DNA of 43,248 nucleotides from Asticcacaulis sp. AC466 (GTDB lineage: Bacteria; Pseudomonadota; Alphaproteobacteria; Caulobacterales; Caulobacteraceae): assembly GCF_000495815.1 (NCBI RefSeq), contig NZ_AWGE01000027.1, positions 1 through 43,248 on the forward strand, read 5' to 3'. Numbering within the stretch: position 1 is the stretch's first letter; every line of letters begins with the position of its first letter. The notes under the pieces were generated by a model that worked only from the letters and a program-made list of their open reading frames with translations, was not told where the DNA came from and made no database searches. Both the position numbers and the translations under genes were made by a program. Shown piece by piece: positions 33,333-43,241 of this stretch.

Positions 33333-34016
33333 TTATGCCCGTCTTGTAAGGCAGCGGGCGATGGCATCGGGCAGATCGCGATAGTGATCGAGCAGGGCGT
33401 CGGGCGTCAACTCGCTTAACGGGCGCTCGCTATAGCCGAAGGTGAAAAGGATGCACGGCACATCCGCGGCCCGGGCGGTCAGGAAGTCGGTTTCCGAATC
33501 GCCGACCATGATCGTGCGGGCCATGTCGCCCTGCATTTCATCGACGCAGGCGCGCAGATGCCCGGCGGCGGGCTTTTTGTTCGGTACGACGTCCGCCCCT
33601 TTGATTGAGCCGAAGCGGTGCGACAGGTTGAGCCGGCGGATCAGTTCGACCGCCAGGTAGTTGTGTTTGTTGGTACAGACGGCGAAGCGCGCCCCGGCGG
33701 CCTCAAGCACATCCAGCGCCGCTACCATGCCGTCATAGGGGCGGCTCAGTTCGTCGATATGCTGCTCATAGAGAGTCAGCAGACGCTGGAGCAGGGGCCT
33801 TTCCTGTTCGGCGGCGAGCGGCTGTCCCGCCAGTCCGAAGGCGCGGCGAAGCAATTCCATGGCGCCGCGGCCGATCATGGGCCGGGCCTCGTCCAGGTGA
33901 AACGGCTTCACGCCTTCCTCGATCAGCACCTTGTTCAGTGCGCCAATAATATCCGGAGCGGTGTCAACAAGCGTCCCGTCGAGATCGAAAGCAATGATAT
34001 AGCCGTCCAGAGTCAT
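33333..34016 (-). CDS. gph: Phosphoglycolate phosphatase-like HAD hydrolase
   Basis: A 227-residue HAD-superfamily phosphatase that removes phosphate from 2-phosphoglycolate, a by-product of DNA repair and photorespiration-like reactions. The catalytic DLDGTLVDTAPD is at 11-22, with nucleophile Asp11 and acid/base Asp13. Motif II is in AVCTNKHN, the motif III lysine is near PNKKPAAGHL, and motif IV is VGDSETDFLTA. A cap domain fills residues 20-90. Length is standard. The start is ATG at 34016; an upstream in-frame ATG at 34220 would overlap the divergent glmU and is unlikely. It is divergent from the glmU operon with about 100 bases between start codons. Other HAD phosphatases share the motifs, but the overall sequence fits Gph. 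Confidence 0.9.
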   Translation of the reverse strand: MTLDGYIIAFDLDGTLVDTAPDIIGALNKVLIEEGVKPFHLDEARPMIGRGAMELLRRAFGLAGQPLAAEQERPLLQRLLTLYEQHIDELSRPYDGMVAALDVLEAAGARFAVCTNKHNYLAVELIRRLNLSHRFGSIKGADVVPNKKPAAGHLRACVDEMQGDMARTIMVGDSETDFLTARAADVPCILFTFGYSERPLSELTPDALLDHYRDLPDAIARCLTRRA

Positions 34017-34116
34017 TTTATCGCCGCATCCCTTTGCTTTGCCATAGAATAGCCGTTTCGCTTTGGCTCGCTTTGGGCTAAATCGGCCTGACAGGCAAAC
34101 GAAAAAGAGTCGTGAC

Positions 34117-35466
34117 ATGGTTGATACGAAGCGCGCTGCGGTCATTCTGGCGGCGGGGCAGGGGACGCGAATGAAAAGTCCGCTGCCTAAGGTGCTCCAC
34201 AAAATCGGGGGCCGGACCATGTTGGACCGCGCGATCGACGCTGCCTATGAGACCGGCTGCGAACGCGTTATTGTCGTTGTCGGCAACCATAGCCCCGAAG
34301 TACGCGCCGTGGCGACCCGGCGGGTTGGCGCGGAGAATATCGTCACGCAAGATCCGCCCATGGGCACGGGACATGCCGTCACTATGGCCCGCGATGCCTT
34401 GGCCACATTCGATGGCAAGGTGATCGTCACCTATGCCGACAGCCCGCTGATGGCCGCCAAGGTGCTTGAGCCGGTCTTCGCCCTGGATGCCGACATGGCT
34501 GTGCTGGGCTTCATCGCCGAAGACCCCGCCGCCTACGGCCGGCTGGTGCTGGACGGCGACAAGCTCAACGCCATTGTCGAGATGCGCGAATGCACGCCGG
34601 AGCAACTCAAGATCAAGGCGTGCAATTCCGGTGTCATCGCCTGTGACCGTGAGCGTCTGTTTTCTCTTCTCTCCGAAGTGAAGAACGACAATTCCAAGGG
34701 CGAATACTATCTGACCGACATTGTCGGGCTGGCGCGGGCGCGCGGGCTTCAGCCCCGCGTCACCTTTGCGCTGGAAAACGAAGTCCTCGGCGCCAACAGC
34801 CAGTCGGAACTGGCCGTTATTGAAACCGTCTGGCAGGAGGGCATGCGCAAGGGCTTCATGGACAACGGCGTACACATGCCCGCGCCGCAGACCGTATTCT
34901 TTTCGCACGACACCCGGATCGCACCGGGCGTTACCATTGAGCCGAACGTTGTATTCGGCGAAGGTGTCACCGTTTCCACCGGCGCGGTCATTCGCGCTTT
35001 CTCGCATCTTGAAGGGGCTACCGTCGGCGAGGGCGCCCTGATCGGTCCCTATGCCCGCCTGCGTCCCGGTGCGGACATCGGCCGTGAGGCGCACATCGGC
35101 AATTTCGTCGAGGTAAAGAATGTGACCATCGGCGATGGCGCCAAGGCCAACCACCTGAGCTATCTCGGCGACGGCAGCGTTGGCGCGGGATCGAATATCG
35201 GCGCAGGAACGATCTTTTGTAATTACGACGGCTATTTCAAATACAAGACGACGATAGGCGAGGCGGCCTTTATCGGCTCCAATACGTCTCTGGTCGCCCC
35301 GGTGACCATCGGCGATGGCGCCATGACCGGGTCGGGTTCGGTCATTACCGAAGATGTCGCGCCTGGCGCCCTGGCCTTCGAGCGGGCGCAGCAGATTGAA
35401 AAAGACGGCTGGGCCACGGCATTCCGTGAACGCAAGGCGGCAGAAAAGGCAGCGGCAAAAAAATGA
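34117..35466 (+). CDS. glmU: Bifunctional GlmU (N-acetyltransferase / uridyltransferase)
   Basis: Makes UDP-N-acetylglucosamine from glucosamine 1-phosphate, feeding peptidoglycan and lipopolysaccharide. The protein is 449 residues. The N-terminal uridyltransferase carries [20 protein letters not shown] at 11-30, with Lys25 contacting UTP. The C-terminal half is a left-handed beta helix of hexapeptide repeats ([70 protein letters not shown]). The ATG at 34117 follows AAAGAG; an ORF start at 34063 is unlikely. Its stop codon overlaps the rpiA start in ATGA. It heads a four-gene operon with rpiA, gor and an O-antigen ligase, and diverges from gph. Confidence 0.97.
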   Translation: MVDTKRAAVILAAGQGTRMKSPLPKVLHKIGGRTMLDRAIDAAYETGCERVIVVVGNHSPEVRAVATRRVGAENIVTQDPPMGTGHAVTMARDALATFDGKVIVTYADSPLMAAKVLEPVFALDADMAVLGFIAEDPAAYGRLVLDGDKLNAIVEMRECTPEQLKIKACNSGVIACDRERLFSLLSEVKNDNSKGEYYLTDIVGLARARGLQPRVTFALENEVLGANSQSELAVIETVWQEGMRKGFMDNGVHMPAPQTVFFSHDTRIAPGVTIEPNVVFGEGVTVSTGAVIRAFSHLEGATVGEGALIGPYARLRPGADIGREAHIGNFVEVKNVTIGDGAKANHLSYLGDGSVGAGSNIGAGTIFCNYDGYFKYKTTIGEAAFIGSNTSLVAPVTIGDGAMTGSGSVITEDVAPGALAFERAQQIEKDGWATAFRERKAAEKAAAKK

Positions 35467-36167
35467 CCCCCGAAGAACAAAAGAAACAGGTCGGCGATGC
35501 CGCCGCCGCCTATGTCAAGGACGGCATGAAGGTGGGGCTCGGCACCGGATCGACGGCCGCGTGGTTCGTCAAGGCGGTGGCCGAGCAGGTCAAGGCCGGC
35601 ATGAATTTGACCCTGGTCTCCACCTCTGTTCAGACGACGCAGTTGGCGCAGAGCCTGGGGCTGGTCATAAAGGACATCAATGATGTCGGCACGCTGGATC
35701 TGTGCGTCGATGGCGCCGATGAGGTCGGCCCGGGCCTGGCCCTGATCAAGGGCGGCGGCGCGGCTCTGTTGCGGGAAAAACTGACCTGGGAGCAGGCGAA
35801 ATCCTGCATCGTCATTGCCGACGATGCCAAGGTCGTCGATGTGCTCGGCCGGTTTGCCCTGCCGATCGAGGTCGAGCCGTTCGCCTGGAAGGGCACGGTC
35901 AACCGTATTTCCGACGTGCTGACCGAATTCGACATCGCCATGATGCCCAAGGTGCGCAAGACGGGACCGAATGCGGATTCGCCCTACTGGATTACCGATG
36001 GCGGCAATCTTATCTTCGACGTGGCTTGCGGAGCGATACACGAACCGGTCGGTCTGGCGCATGAACTGAAGTCGTTGACGGGGGTGGTCGATCACGGCCT
36101 GTTCCTTGATCTGGCGGACGTGGCGCTGATCGGCGGGCCCGACGGTGTGAAGGTCCTGCATCCCTAA
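35463..36167 (+). CDS. rpiA: Ribose-5-phosphate isomerase A
   Basis: Interconverts ribose 5-phosphate and ribulose 5-phosphate in the pentose phosphate pathway, upstream of the PRPP made by prs. The protein is 234 residues. Motifs are the substrate loop GTGST at 27-31, the acidic pair in VDGADEV at 82-88 (Asp83 and Asp86) and [11 protein letters not shown] at 96-106 (with Lys96 and Glu105). The start ATG overlaps the glmU stop by four bases, showing translational coupling; 60 bases later comes gor. Confidence 0.97.
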   Translation: MTPEEQKKQVGDAAAAYVKDGMKVGLGTGSTAAWFVKAVAEQVKAGMNLTLVSTSVQTTQLAQSLGLVIKDINDVGTLDLCVDGADEVGPGLALIKGGGAALLREKLTWEQAKSCIVIADDAKVVDVLGRFALPIEVEPFAWKGTVNRISDVLTEFDIAMMPKVRKTGPNADSPYWITDGGNLIFDVACGAIHEPVGLAHELKSLTGVVDHGLFLDLADVALIGGPDGVKVLHP

Positions 36168-36227
36168 GGCCCGCTTGGGGCGTCTCTTCAATTGCATGAA
36201 GGCCCTGCGTCTTCTGAAAGTATCGAT

Positions 36228-37604
36228 ATGGACAAGTATGACTACGACCTTTTCGTCATCGGTGCCGGCTCCGGCGGCGTGCGTGCGGCGCGGCTGGCGG
36301 CGCAACTGGGCCTGAAGGTCGGCGTGGCCGAGGAGGATCGTCCCGGCGGCACCTGCGTTCTGCGTGGCTGCGTGCCAAAAAAATTCATGGTCTATGCCTC
36401 GGAGTTTTCCGAGCAGGTTCATTACGCGCATGGTTTCGGCTGGACCAAGGCAGAAGCCGGCCCCTTCGACTGGCAGGTCTTTCGCGATACCAACAATGCC
36501 GAATTGGACCGGCTGTCGCAGATATATACCGCCAACCTGGTCAAGGCGGGCGCGGAGGTCATTCCTGCCCACGCCGCCTTCAAGGATGAGCATCATCTTG
36601 TCCTGACCAGCAAGCAGGGTGGTGAGCGGATTGTGTCGGCCAAGACCATCCTGATCGCCACCGGCGGCTGGCCGTTCCTGCCGCAACATTGTCCGGGCGT
36701 TCTGGAACACGGCCTGACCTCGAACGAGATGTTCAACCTGCCTGAATTGCCCAAGACTCTGGCTATTGTTGGCGGGGGTTACATCGCCGTTGAATTTGCG
36801 GGTGTCATGCATGGGCTGGGCGTCGATGTAACGCTCTTCTACCGCGGCCAAAAGATTTTGCGTGGCTTCGATGACGATGTCCGCGATCATTTGGCCAACG
36901 AAATGGCGCTGCGGGGGATCAAGGTCCGCACCCAGATCGATCCTGTCGCTCTGAAAAAGACCGATGCGGGCATGGAAATTTCGCTGAACGACGGCACGAC
37001 GGCTATGGCCGATCAGGTGTTGTACGCTTCTGGGCGCAAGCCGAAAACCGAAGGGCTGAACCTGGACGCTATTGGTATAACGCCGGACTCGCACGGCGCC
37101 ATTCCGGTTGATCGCTTTTCGCGCACCACCCATCCGCATATCTATGCCATCGGGGATGTCACCAATCGCCTGAACCTGACACCTGTCGCCATTCGCGAAG
37201 CCATCGCCTTTGTCGAGACGGCGTTCAAGGACAATGAGACGGCCTACGACTACGAAAACATCCCGACGGCCGTCTTTTCCCAGCCCCAGATCGGTACGGT
37301 CGGCATGACCGAGGCCCAGGCGCAGGAAGCGGGCATTGCCTACGATATCTATCAAACGCGCTTCCGGTCTATGAAGACGGCCTTCATCAAGGGCGAAAGC
37401 CGCATTTTCCAGAAACTGATCGTCGATCAGAAGACCGATGTCGTTCTGGGCGTCCACATTGTCGGTGGCGAAGCCGGTGAATTGATTCAACTGGCCGGGG
37501 TCGCCGTCAAGGCGCAACTGAAAAAGGCGCAGTGGGATGCCACCTGCGCCGTTCACCCGACAGCGGCGGAAGAATTGGTAACCTTGAAAGATAAACGCGC
37601 ATGA
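36228..37604 (+). CDS. gor: Glutathione-disulfide reductase
   Basis: NADPH-dependent flavoenzyme that keeps glutathione reduced. The protein is 458 residues from the ATG at 36228; an upstream TTG at 36192 is unlikely. The FAD-binding GAGSGGVRAA is at 12-21, and the redox-active disulfide Cys43/Cys48 is in GGTCVLRGCVPKK. The NADPH-binding region with GGGYIAVEFAG is near 178, GDVTNRL is near 315, and the catalytic His and Glu lie in VHPTAAEEL near the C-terminus. Its stop overlaps the start of the O-antigen ligase gene by four bases (ATGA), so they are translationally coupled. Confidence 0.95.
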   Translation: MDKYDYDLFVIGAGSGGVRAARLAAQLGLKVGVAEEDRPGGTCVLRGCVPKKFMVYASEFSEQVHYAHGFGWTKAEAGPFDWQVFRDTNNAELDRLSQIYTANLVKAGAEVIPAHAAFKDEHHLVLTSKQGGERIVSAKTILIATGGWPFLPQHCPGVLEHGLTSNEMFNLPELPKTLAIVGGGYIAVEFAGVMHGLGVDVTLFYRGQKILRGFDDDVRDHLANEMALRGIKVRTQIDPVALKKTDAGMEISLNDGTTAMADQVLYASGRKPKTEGLNLDAIGITPDSHGAIPVDRFSRTTHPHIYAIGDVTNRLNLTPVAIREAIAFVETAFKDNETAYDYENIPTAVFSQPQIGTVGMTEAQAQEAGIAYDIYQTRFRSMKTAFIKGESRIFQKLIVDQKTDVVLGVHIVGGEAGELIQLAGVAVKAQLKKAQWDATCAVHPTAAEELVTLKDKRA

Positions 37605-38956
37605 CCGACCGGCTGGGGCTTCTGAATGCTGAGCAAAACAAGAGCCCGCTGCGGCGGCTGCGCGATGGCTATACGACCTGGGTGCTGTTTGCTGGCCTGA
37701 CGGCGTTCGCTGTCTGGGCCTATTATGCCGCGACCGGGTTGCCGTCGCTGCTGGCGCTGATCGGTGTACTCTCTTTAGGGCACCTGTTCCTGTCGCACGG
37801 CTCATGGAAGGCGTTCGGCGTCTTTGCCGCCCTGACCGCCGCCATGCTGCTGCTGGCCGTGCTGCGCTCCGACATGGTCGAAGCGATGGCGCGCGGCGCC
37901 GATATCGGTACTGCCTATGCCGCGTCGAAACGGTATTTCGAAGCCCCCATCGTCATCTGGTTTCTCGCTTGGGCCGCCATGTTCGCGGCGCGATCGCAGG
38001 ACGAGGCGCGAGCGGCGCGCATATTCCATTGGTTCGTATATGTGCTCCTGGTTCTCAGCGTCGTTCAGATGATTGAGGCCGTGTCTAATTTCGGCCTGCG
38101 TCAGAGCCTGAGCAACCAGTTCTTCCATAGTCGGGACCGGATGCTCATTGTCGGTTTTTCGAACACCAACTGCGCCTTGCTGATGATGTTTTGGCCGTTG
38201 GCCATGGTTCAGGCGGCCCGCCACCGACCGGCAATTATTATTTTCGCGGCTATTGCCGTGGTTGCCGCCGGCATCACCAGTGACACCAACGCTCACCTGC
38301 TGGCCATGTTCGCGTCGGTGGCTGTCTTTTATGGGGTGAAGTATTGGCCGCGTGCCTTGAAAGCGTTCAAGCCTGAGCGTGTACTGGCGGTGCTTACCCT
38401 GGTGCCGATGCTGGCCTTTCCGGCCATCATCTATGCCTTGATGAAAAGCGGACTGGCCGTGAAGATAAAAACCGACCTGCTGCCGTCATGGGCGGCGCGG
38501 ATTGACATCTGGAGCTACGCCGTTGCCCGCTCGCTGGAAAAACCCATCTGGGGGTGGGGCTATGAAGCCTCGCGTCAATTCGAGCCCATGATCCCCAATC
38601 ACCCGCACGATATGGCGTTGCAGGCCTGGCTCGAACTGGGGATACCGGGGCTGCTTATCCTCGCTGCCTTCTGGTTCTGGCTGTTCTGGAATCTGAAAGT
38701 GACAGGTGAGATGACTGACGTACCGCAGGAAACTGGACTTCGCGCCCTTGACGAAGAGGTTGCGCCTGTGTCCACCGGCAATCTCTCCGCGCGTTTCCAG
38801 CCTTACCTTTTGGCCCAAGCCACCATGTTCCTGGTCATAAGCACGATCAGCTATGGTCTGTGGCGGTCCTGGTTCTATTGCCTGGGCGCCTTTGCCGTTA
38901 TGGCCGCTGTTTTGGCTGTGCGCGCCGCGACACACAGTATAAAGTTACGAAATTAA
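37601..38956 (+). CDS. O-antigen ligase/polymerase-like membrane protein (WaaL/Wzy-type)
   Basis: A 451-residue membrane protein with about ten to twelve hydrophobic segments and the O-antigen ligase hallmark: a periplasmic loop with [28 protein letters not shown] near 330-357. That loop holds the conserved His and the start of the next membrane helix. Before it is [22 protein letters not shown], another typical segment. Such proteins join or polymerise O-antigen, teichuronic acid-like or exopolysaccharide units on lipid carriers. It is the last gene of the glmU-rpiA-gor unit, with ATGA overlap with gor. Nothing else in the window encodes sugar assembly, so its exact substrate is open. Confidence 0.82.
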   Translation: MTDRLGLLNAEQNKSPLRRLRDGYTTWVLFAGLTAFAVWAYYAATGLPSLLALIGVLSLGHLFLSHGSWKAFGVFAALTAAMLLLAVLRSDMVEAMARGADIGTAYAASKRYFEAPIVIWFLAWAAMFAARSQDEARAARIFHWFVYVLLVLSVVQMIEAVSNFGLRQSLSNQFFHSRDRMLIVGFSNTNCALLMMFWPLAMVQAARHRPAIIIFAAIAVVAAGITSDTNAHLLAMFASVAVFYGVKYWPRALKAFKPERVLAVLTLVPMLAFPAIIYALMKSGLAVKIKTDLLPSWAARIDIWSYAVARSLEKPIWGWGYEASRQFEPMIPNHPHDMALQAWLELGIPGLLILAAFWFWLFWNLKVTGEMTDVPQETGLRALDEEVAPVSTGNLSARFQPYLLAQATMFLVISTISYGLWRSWFYCLGAFAVMAAVLAVRAATHSIKLRN

Positions 38957-38971
38957 CTACAAGCATCAGAC

Positions 38972-38999
38972 TTTACACGGTAAATTCTTTTCCTATATA
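38972..38999 (+). promoter_or_regulatory. Candidate promoter of the DAHP synthase gene
   Basis: TTTACA (38972-38977), a 16-base spacer and TATATA (38994-38999) match a -35/-10 pair reasonably well, about 55 bases before the chosen start codon. The implied transcript begins near 39006 and includes a hairpin-forming leader. Confidence 0.4.
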
Positions 39000-39007
39000 G
39001 GTCTCTT

Positions 39008-39033
39008 CTGGTTTCCGGTTGAGTTGAAACCGG
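39008..39033 (+). promoter_or_regulatory. Mutually exclusive hairpins in the aroG leader
   Basis: CTGGTTTC (39008-39015) can pair with GAAACCGG (39026-39033, one G-T pair), or CCGGTT (39015-39020) can pair with AACCGG (39028-39033). The two stems share bases and exclude each other. There is no T-run, so it is not a classical attenuator. It may be regulatory or accidental. Confidence 0.3.
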
Positions 39034-39053
39034 CAGTGAGTGTAAATACAGCT

Positions 39054-40427
39054 ATGAAAAAGATTTGGTCCCCGAAAGATTGGCGTGAACTTCCGGCCCT
39101 GCATATTCCGAGCGACTATCCGGATAGCCAGGCCCTGGCCGCCGTCGAAAGCGAACTGTCGCACTTGCCGCCGCTGGTATTCGCCGGTGAAGCCCGCCGC
39201 CTGACCTCGGCTCTGGGCCAGGTTGCGCAGGGCGAAGCCTTCTTGTTGCAAGGCGGGGATTGTGCGGAATCCTTCAAGGAGTTTTCCGCCGACAATATTC
39301 GCGATAGCTTCCGCCTGATCCTTCAGATGGCGGTCATCCTGACCTTTGCCGGCGGTAAACCGGTGGTCAAGGTGGGCCGTATCGCCGGCCAGTTCGGCAA
39401 GCCGAGGTCTTCGGCAATCGAAACCATCGATGGTGTGACGCTCCCCAGCTATCGTGGCGACAATATCAATGGCATGGAATTCACGCCGGACGCGCGCATT
39501 CCCGATCCGTCGCGGCTGGTGAAGGCCTATCATCAGTCTTCGGCCACGCTGAACCTGCTGCGCGCCTTCGCTCAGGGCGGTTACGCCGACCTGTACAATA
39601 TTCACAAGTGGACGCTGGGCTTCGTATCCGGCTCGCCTCAGGGCGAACGGTATCGCGCCCTGGCCGACAAGATTTCTGAAACGCTCAGCTTCATGTCGGC
39701 CATAGGCATCAAGCCGGAAAGCCAGCCGGAAATCCGCCAGGTCGATTTCTTCACGTCGCACGAAGCTTTGCTGCTCAATTACGAGCAGGCCATGACGCGC
39801 GTCGATTCCACCTCCGGTGACTGGTACGACACGTCGGCCCACATGCTGTGGATAGGTGAGCGCACCCGTCAGCTTGACGGTGCCCACGTCAACTACATGA
39901 AGGGCATCAAGAATCCGATTGGCGTAAAGGCCGGTCCGACGCTGGAACCCGACGATCTGCTCCGCCTGATCGACACGCTCAATCCGGAAGCTATTCCTGG
40001 CCGCCTAACCCTGATCGGTCGCTTCGGTTCGGACAAGATCGCTGAGCGTCTGCCTAAGCTTATGGCGGCGACGCGTAAGCATGGCGTACCTGTCGTTTGG
40101 TCCATCGACCCGATGCACGGCAATGTCGTCAAGGCCGCCAATGGCTACAAGACGCGACCCTTCGATCGCATCCTGTCGGAAGTGCGTTCCTTCGTCGATA
40201 TCGCCAATGCCGAGGGCGTCCATCCGGGTGGTATGCACCTGGAAATGACCGGGCAGAATGTGACCGAATGTACAGGAGGGGCTTTCGCGCTTAGCGAGGA
40301 AGACCTGCGTGACCGGTATCATACCCATTGCGATCCGCGCCTCAACGCCGACCAGGCGCTGGAGCTTAGTTTCCTGGTGGCCGAACGGCTGCACAGTTTG
40401 AAAATGGCGGCATCTAAGGCGGCTTAG
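39054..40427 (+). CDS. aroG: Class II 3-deoxy-7-phosphoheptulonate (DAHP) synthase
   Basis: First enzyme of the shikimate pathway: condenses phosphoenolpyruvate and erythrose 4-phosphate. The protein is 457 residues and of the class II (plant/mycobacterial-like) type. Signature segments are [12 protein letters not shown] at 63-74 with the metal-ligand Cys70, [14 protein letters not shown] near 105-118, [33 protein letters not shown] and the metal-binding WSIDPMHGN and [18 protein letters not shown] regions. The ATG at 39054 begins the family-typical [10 protein letters not shown]; an upstream TTG at 39024 is less likely. No Shine-Dalgarno site is clear. It stands alone, followed by a strong bidirectional terminator. 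Confidence 0.95.
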   Translation: MKKIWSPKDWRELPALHIPSDYPDSQALAAVESELSHLPPLVFAGEARRLTSALGQVAQGEAFLLQGGDCAESFKEFSADNIRDSFRLILQMAVILTFAGGKPVVKVGRIAGQFGKPRSSAIETIDGVTLPSYRGDNINGMEFTPDARIPDPSRLVKAYHQSSATLNLLRAFAQGGYADLYNIHKWTLGFVSGSPQGERYRALADKISETLSFMSAIGIKPESQPEIRQVDFFTSHEALLLNYEQAMTRVDSTSGDWYDTSAHMLWIGERTRQLDGAHVNYMKGIKNPIGVKAGPTLEPDDLLRLIDTLNPEAIPGRLTLIGRFGSDKIAERLPKLMAATRKHGVPVVWSIDPMHGNVVKAANGYKTRPFDRILSEVRSFVDIANAEGVHPGGMHLEMTGQNVTECTGGAFALSEEDLRDRYHTHCDPRLNADQALELSFLVAERLHSLKMAASKAA

Positions 40428-40431
40428 AACG

Positions 40432-40464
40432 AAAAAAGGCCCGGGCGCATGTCCGGGCTTTTTT
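40432..40464. terminator. Bidirectional terminator after aroG
   Basis: GCCCGG (40439-40444) pairs with CCGGGC (40453-40458), flanked by six As on the left and six Ts on the right. It lies between aroG and the convergent small gene. Confidence 0.92.
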
Positions 40465-40465
40465 G

Positions 40466-40801
40466 CTATACGACGACGTTGATCGCCGTGCCGGTACCAT
40501 TTGCCTTTTCCTGGCGTTGCCGCGCCTGTTCCTGAAGTTCCTGCATCATCTGTTTCTGGATGGCTGCGCGTTCTTCAGGCGATTTAGCCGCCAATTTTTC
40601 CTTGGTCAGGCCGTGGCTGTTAAGCCACGTATATTGCATCTTCTCCGCTGGCGACATCTTGAGGAATTTCATCAAACTGGCTTCGGCGCTGTCGGACGAA
40701 GACGGCGCGATCTGACTGAGCGGGTCGGTAGAGGTCTGGGACTTCGTGGCGGTGGATGTGCCGTAACTGGCGGGCAGGGCGTAGGACGAAGCGATCTGCA
40801 T
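40466..40801 (-). CDS. Conserved hypothetical small protein
   Basis: A 111-residue protein of unknown function. The start ATG at 40801 has GGAG 8 bases upstream; the longer ORF to 40948 has no ribosome-binding site. The first ~50 residues are Ser/Thr/Ala-rich and look disordered. Residues about 50-105 are helical and charged, with FLKMSPAEKMQYTWLNSHGLTKEKLAAKSPEERAAIQKQMMQELQEQ. The pattern [ML]SPAE[KR]..., then GLT.E.L, then SPEER is one I have seen in small alphaproteobacterial proteins of unknown role. There is no signal peptide or membrane segment. It is convergent with aroG and divergent from the MATE gene. Confidence 0.68.
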   Translation of the reverse strand: MQIASSYALPASYGTSTATKSQTSTDPLSQIAPSSSDSAEASLMKFLKMSPAEKMQYTWLNSHGLTKEKLAAKSPEERAAIQKQMMQELQEQARQRQEKANGTGTAINVVV

Positions 40802-41033
40802 GTGTAAATCTCCGGAGGAGGAAGGGGCGGTTCTTCTGAACCTCAGGGATGGCGTATGCGTCGCAATAGGCGTGCCACACCACAACCCTAGGGCGGATAA
40901 GGCTTTGCACGTGTTATCGGCTTGTTGAGGGCAGTTTTTACACGGCAAGCGTGTCCGAAGCGGTCAAAAAATGCCGCCTTCATATCCCCGCCAAGCATTG
41001 AGCGTGATCACAAAGTCGGCTATTGAGCCCGGC

Positions 41034-42413
41034 ATGAAGCGACTGATTGCACGAATTGAACCTCAAACGAGGGCGGCGTTTGCCGCCCTTTTTGCGCTGT
41101 CGTGGCCGGTCATCGCCTCACGCGTCGGCGTCATGCTCATGGCGCTGATGGACACCATAGTGGTTGGCCAGCACAGTTCGGCCGAATTGGGGTATCTCAC
41201 CTTATCCCAATCCCTTTATTGGGTGCCTGCCTTGACATCCATGGGGCTGCTCATGGGCGTCCAGGTCAAGACTTCGCACTTTCTGGGCTCCGGCGATCTG
41301 CATCGGATCGGCGCGGTATTCCAACGCGGCATGGGTTATGCGTTGACTCTGGGCATCGGTTTTATGCTTGTCTTGCTGGTGGGCGGGGCGCCTTTCCTTG
41401 GCCTGATCGTCAAACCGGACATGGTCGAAGGCGCGCGCGTGCCATTGATCATATTCGCTTGCTCCATGCCGCTTTTCTTGCCCGGCGCGGTCGGCACGCA
41501 GTTTCTCGAAGCCCTCGGACGGACGCGTGATACTCTGATCGCCACCCTGATTGCCAATGCGCTTAATGTCGTGCTGCTGCTTCTGCTCGTGCCGGGGCGC
41601 GTCACGATATTCGGCATCCATTTCGAAGGGGCGATCGGGGCAGCGACGGCCACCCTGACGGCGCGCGCCCTGCAATCGATCGGCTTGCTCATCCATATCC
41701 TGCGCCTCAAGGAGACGCGCCCGTTCGACCTGATGGGGCGCCAGGCGCCAGACCATCACGGCGCGGTGGAACAACGCCATGTCGGTTACGCCACGGGTGC
41801 GGCCTATTTCATCGAAGTGGCGGCCTTCGCCGGCATGACCATGTTTGCCGGTCACATCGGTGAAATCGAGGTGGCCAGCTGGACCGTCGTACTCAACTAC
41901 GCCAGCGTCGTCTTCATGGTGCCCATGGGACTGTCGGCAGGATGTTCGGTTCTGGTCGGTCGCGCCTTCGGGGCCGGGGACCTTGACGCCCTGGCGCGAA
42001 CCGGCCGCGTCAGCTTCATATCCGCAGCCCTGTTCATGGCGGCCGTGGTTGTGTTCACGGCGCTACTTTCCGGCGTCATCGCGCGGTTCTACAGTCACGA
42101 TGAGGCCCTGCTGCCGACCATTCAGGCGGGCCTTCTGTTGTCGTGCCTGTTCTTCATTCCCGATGGCCTGCAGGTCGTGGCGGCGCAGGCATTGCGGGCG
42201 CGCAAGGACGTGCTGGCGCCGACGATCATCCACTATGTCTCCTATGGCGCCATCATGTTGCCCTTGGGGTTCGTTTTTTGTCTGGCCCTTGGCTGGGGCG
42301 TGGCCGGGCTAATCTGGGCCGTCGTGGTCGCCTCGCTCATTTCGGGGACGTTCCAGACGGCGCGCTTTCTCTGGCTCGACAGACGGGCTGTTGTAAACTC
42401 GACAACCGCATAG
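41034..42413 (+). CDS. MATE-family efflux transporter
   Basis: A 459-residue inner-membrane protein with twelve predicted segments in two similar halves, of the MATE family that exports drugs or metabolites using Na+ or H+ gradients. Typical regions are LSWPVIASRVGVMLMALMDTIVVGQHSSAELGYLTL in the first half and AAYFIEVAAFAGMTMFAGHIGEIEVASWTVVLNYASVVFMVPMGLSAGCSVLVGRAFGAGD in the second. I take the ATG at 41034; an earlier in-frame ATG at 40971 would add 21 residues, and neither has a clear ribosome-binding site. Substrate is unknown. It may share an upstream region with the divergent small gene; the SDR gene follows after 63 bases. Confidence 0.9.
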   Translation: MKRLIARIEPQTRAAFAALFALSWPVIASRVGVMLMALMDTIVVGQHSSAELGYLTLSQSLYWVPALTSMGLLMGVQVKTSHFLGSGDLHRIGAVFQRGMGYALTLGIGFMLVLLVGGAPFLGLIVKPDMVEGARVPLIIFACSMPLFLPGAVGTQFLEALGRTRDTLIATLIANALNVVLLLLLVPGRVTIFGIHFEGAIGAATATLTARALQSIGLLIHILRLKETRPFDLMGRQAPDHHGAVEQRHVGYATGAAYFIEVAAFAGMTMFAGHIGEIEVASWTVVLNYASVVFMVPMGLSAGCSVLVGRAFGAGDLDALARTGRVSFISAALFMAAVVVFTALLSGVIARFYSHDEALLPTIQAGLLLSCLFFIPDGLQVVAAQALRARKDVLAPTIIHYVSYGAIMLPLGFVFCLALGWGVAGLIWAVVVASLISGTFQTARFLWLDRRAVVNSTTA

Positions 42414-42476
42414 AAGCGCTTTAAAAAATACAGCTTCATATGGATGATAAACCAAGTCACGGTGAGGACACGCAGG

Positions 42477-43241
42477 ATGCTTGATGATCTACAGGGAAAA
42501 TGCGTGCTGATTACCGGCGCCAGCACGGGCATAGGCGCCGCTGCGGCCAAGGGATTTGCGCGTCTGGGCGCCAAGGTGGTTGTCCATTACAATAGCAGCG
42601 AAGCCGAAGCGCAAAAGGTGGTCGATCTGATTTCGGCCGATGGCGGTGAGGCGCACCTGATGCAGGCCGATCTGATGACGCGTGAAAACGCGGGGCCACT
42701 GGTCGATGCCGCCGCGCGTAAACTGGGCGGTCTGGATATATTGGTCAACAATGCCGGATCGCTGATGACCCGGACCTTGTTTCTCGATTGGGATGCCGCC
42801 CTCTATGAGCGTGTCATGAACCTTAATGTGCGATCCGTCATCGAAGGCAGTCAGGCGGCGGTGCCGCACATGCAGGCGCGCGGCGGCGGGGCCATTGTCA
42901 ACCTGGGCTCCATTGCGGGCAATAATGGAGGCGGACCGGGTTCGGGATTGTATGCCGGGGCCAAGGCCTTCGTGCACAATGTCACGCGTCATATGGCAAG
43001 CGATCTCGCCAAACTCAATATCCGGGTCAATGCCATTGCGCCGGGCGTTATTGCAACGCCGTTTCACGACCTCACGCCCCCTGAGCGCATGGAGGCCATG
43101 CGCAACACAATACCCATGCAGCGCATCGGGACACCGGAAGAGTGTGTTGGGGCCATCGTCTTCCTGGCGTCGAACAGCATGAGCGCCTATGTCACTGGCC
43201 AGATCGTGCACATCAACGGCGGACAATTGATGCCCGCCTGA
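42477..43241 (+). CDS. Short-chain dehydrogenase/reductase
   Basis: A 254-residue NAD(P)-dependent SDR oxidoreductase. Cofactor loop TGASTGIG is at 13-20, NNAG at 91-94, and the catalytic residues Ser145, Tyr159 and Lys163 are in GSIAG and YAGAK. The C-terminal part contains NIRVNAIAPGVIATP and ends with the usual VTGQIVHINGG. The ATG at 42477 has GAGG about 9 bases upstream; an earlier ATG at 42444 has none. The sequence resembles the FabG/gluconate or glucose dehydrogenase-like group, but the substrate cannot be stated. It follows the MATE gene by 63 bases on the same strand and ends 7 bases before the window edge. Confidence 0.92.
   Translation: MLDDLQGKCVLITGASTGIGAAAAKGFARLGAKVVVHYNSSEAEAQKVVDLISADGGEAHLMQADLMTRENAGPLVDAAARKLGGLDILVNNAGSLMTRTLFLDWDAALYERVMNLNVRSVIEGSQAAVPHMQARGGGAIVNLGSIAGNNGGGPGSGLYAGAKAFVHNVTRHMASDLAKLNIRVNAIAPGVIATPFHDLTPPERMEAMRNTIPMQRIGTPEECVGAIVFLASNSMSAYVTGQIVHINGGQLMPA

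Noticed and set aside
34078..35154. 358-codon minus-strand ORF
   Set aside because: Antisense to glmU, with no recognisable domain.
35232..37805. 857-codon minus-strand ORF
   Set aside because: It lies wholly antisense to glmU, rpiA and gor, whose motifs are unambiguous. Its protein is rich in Arg, Gly and Asp with no recognisable domain, a common artefact of high-GC codon bias.
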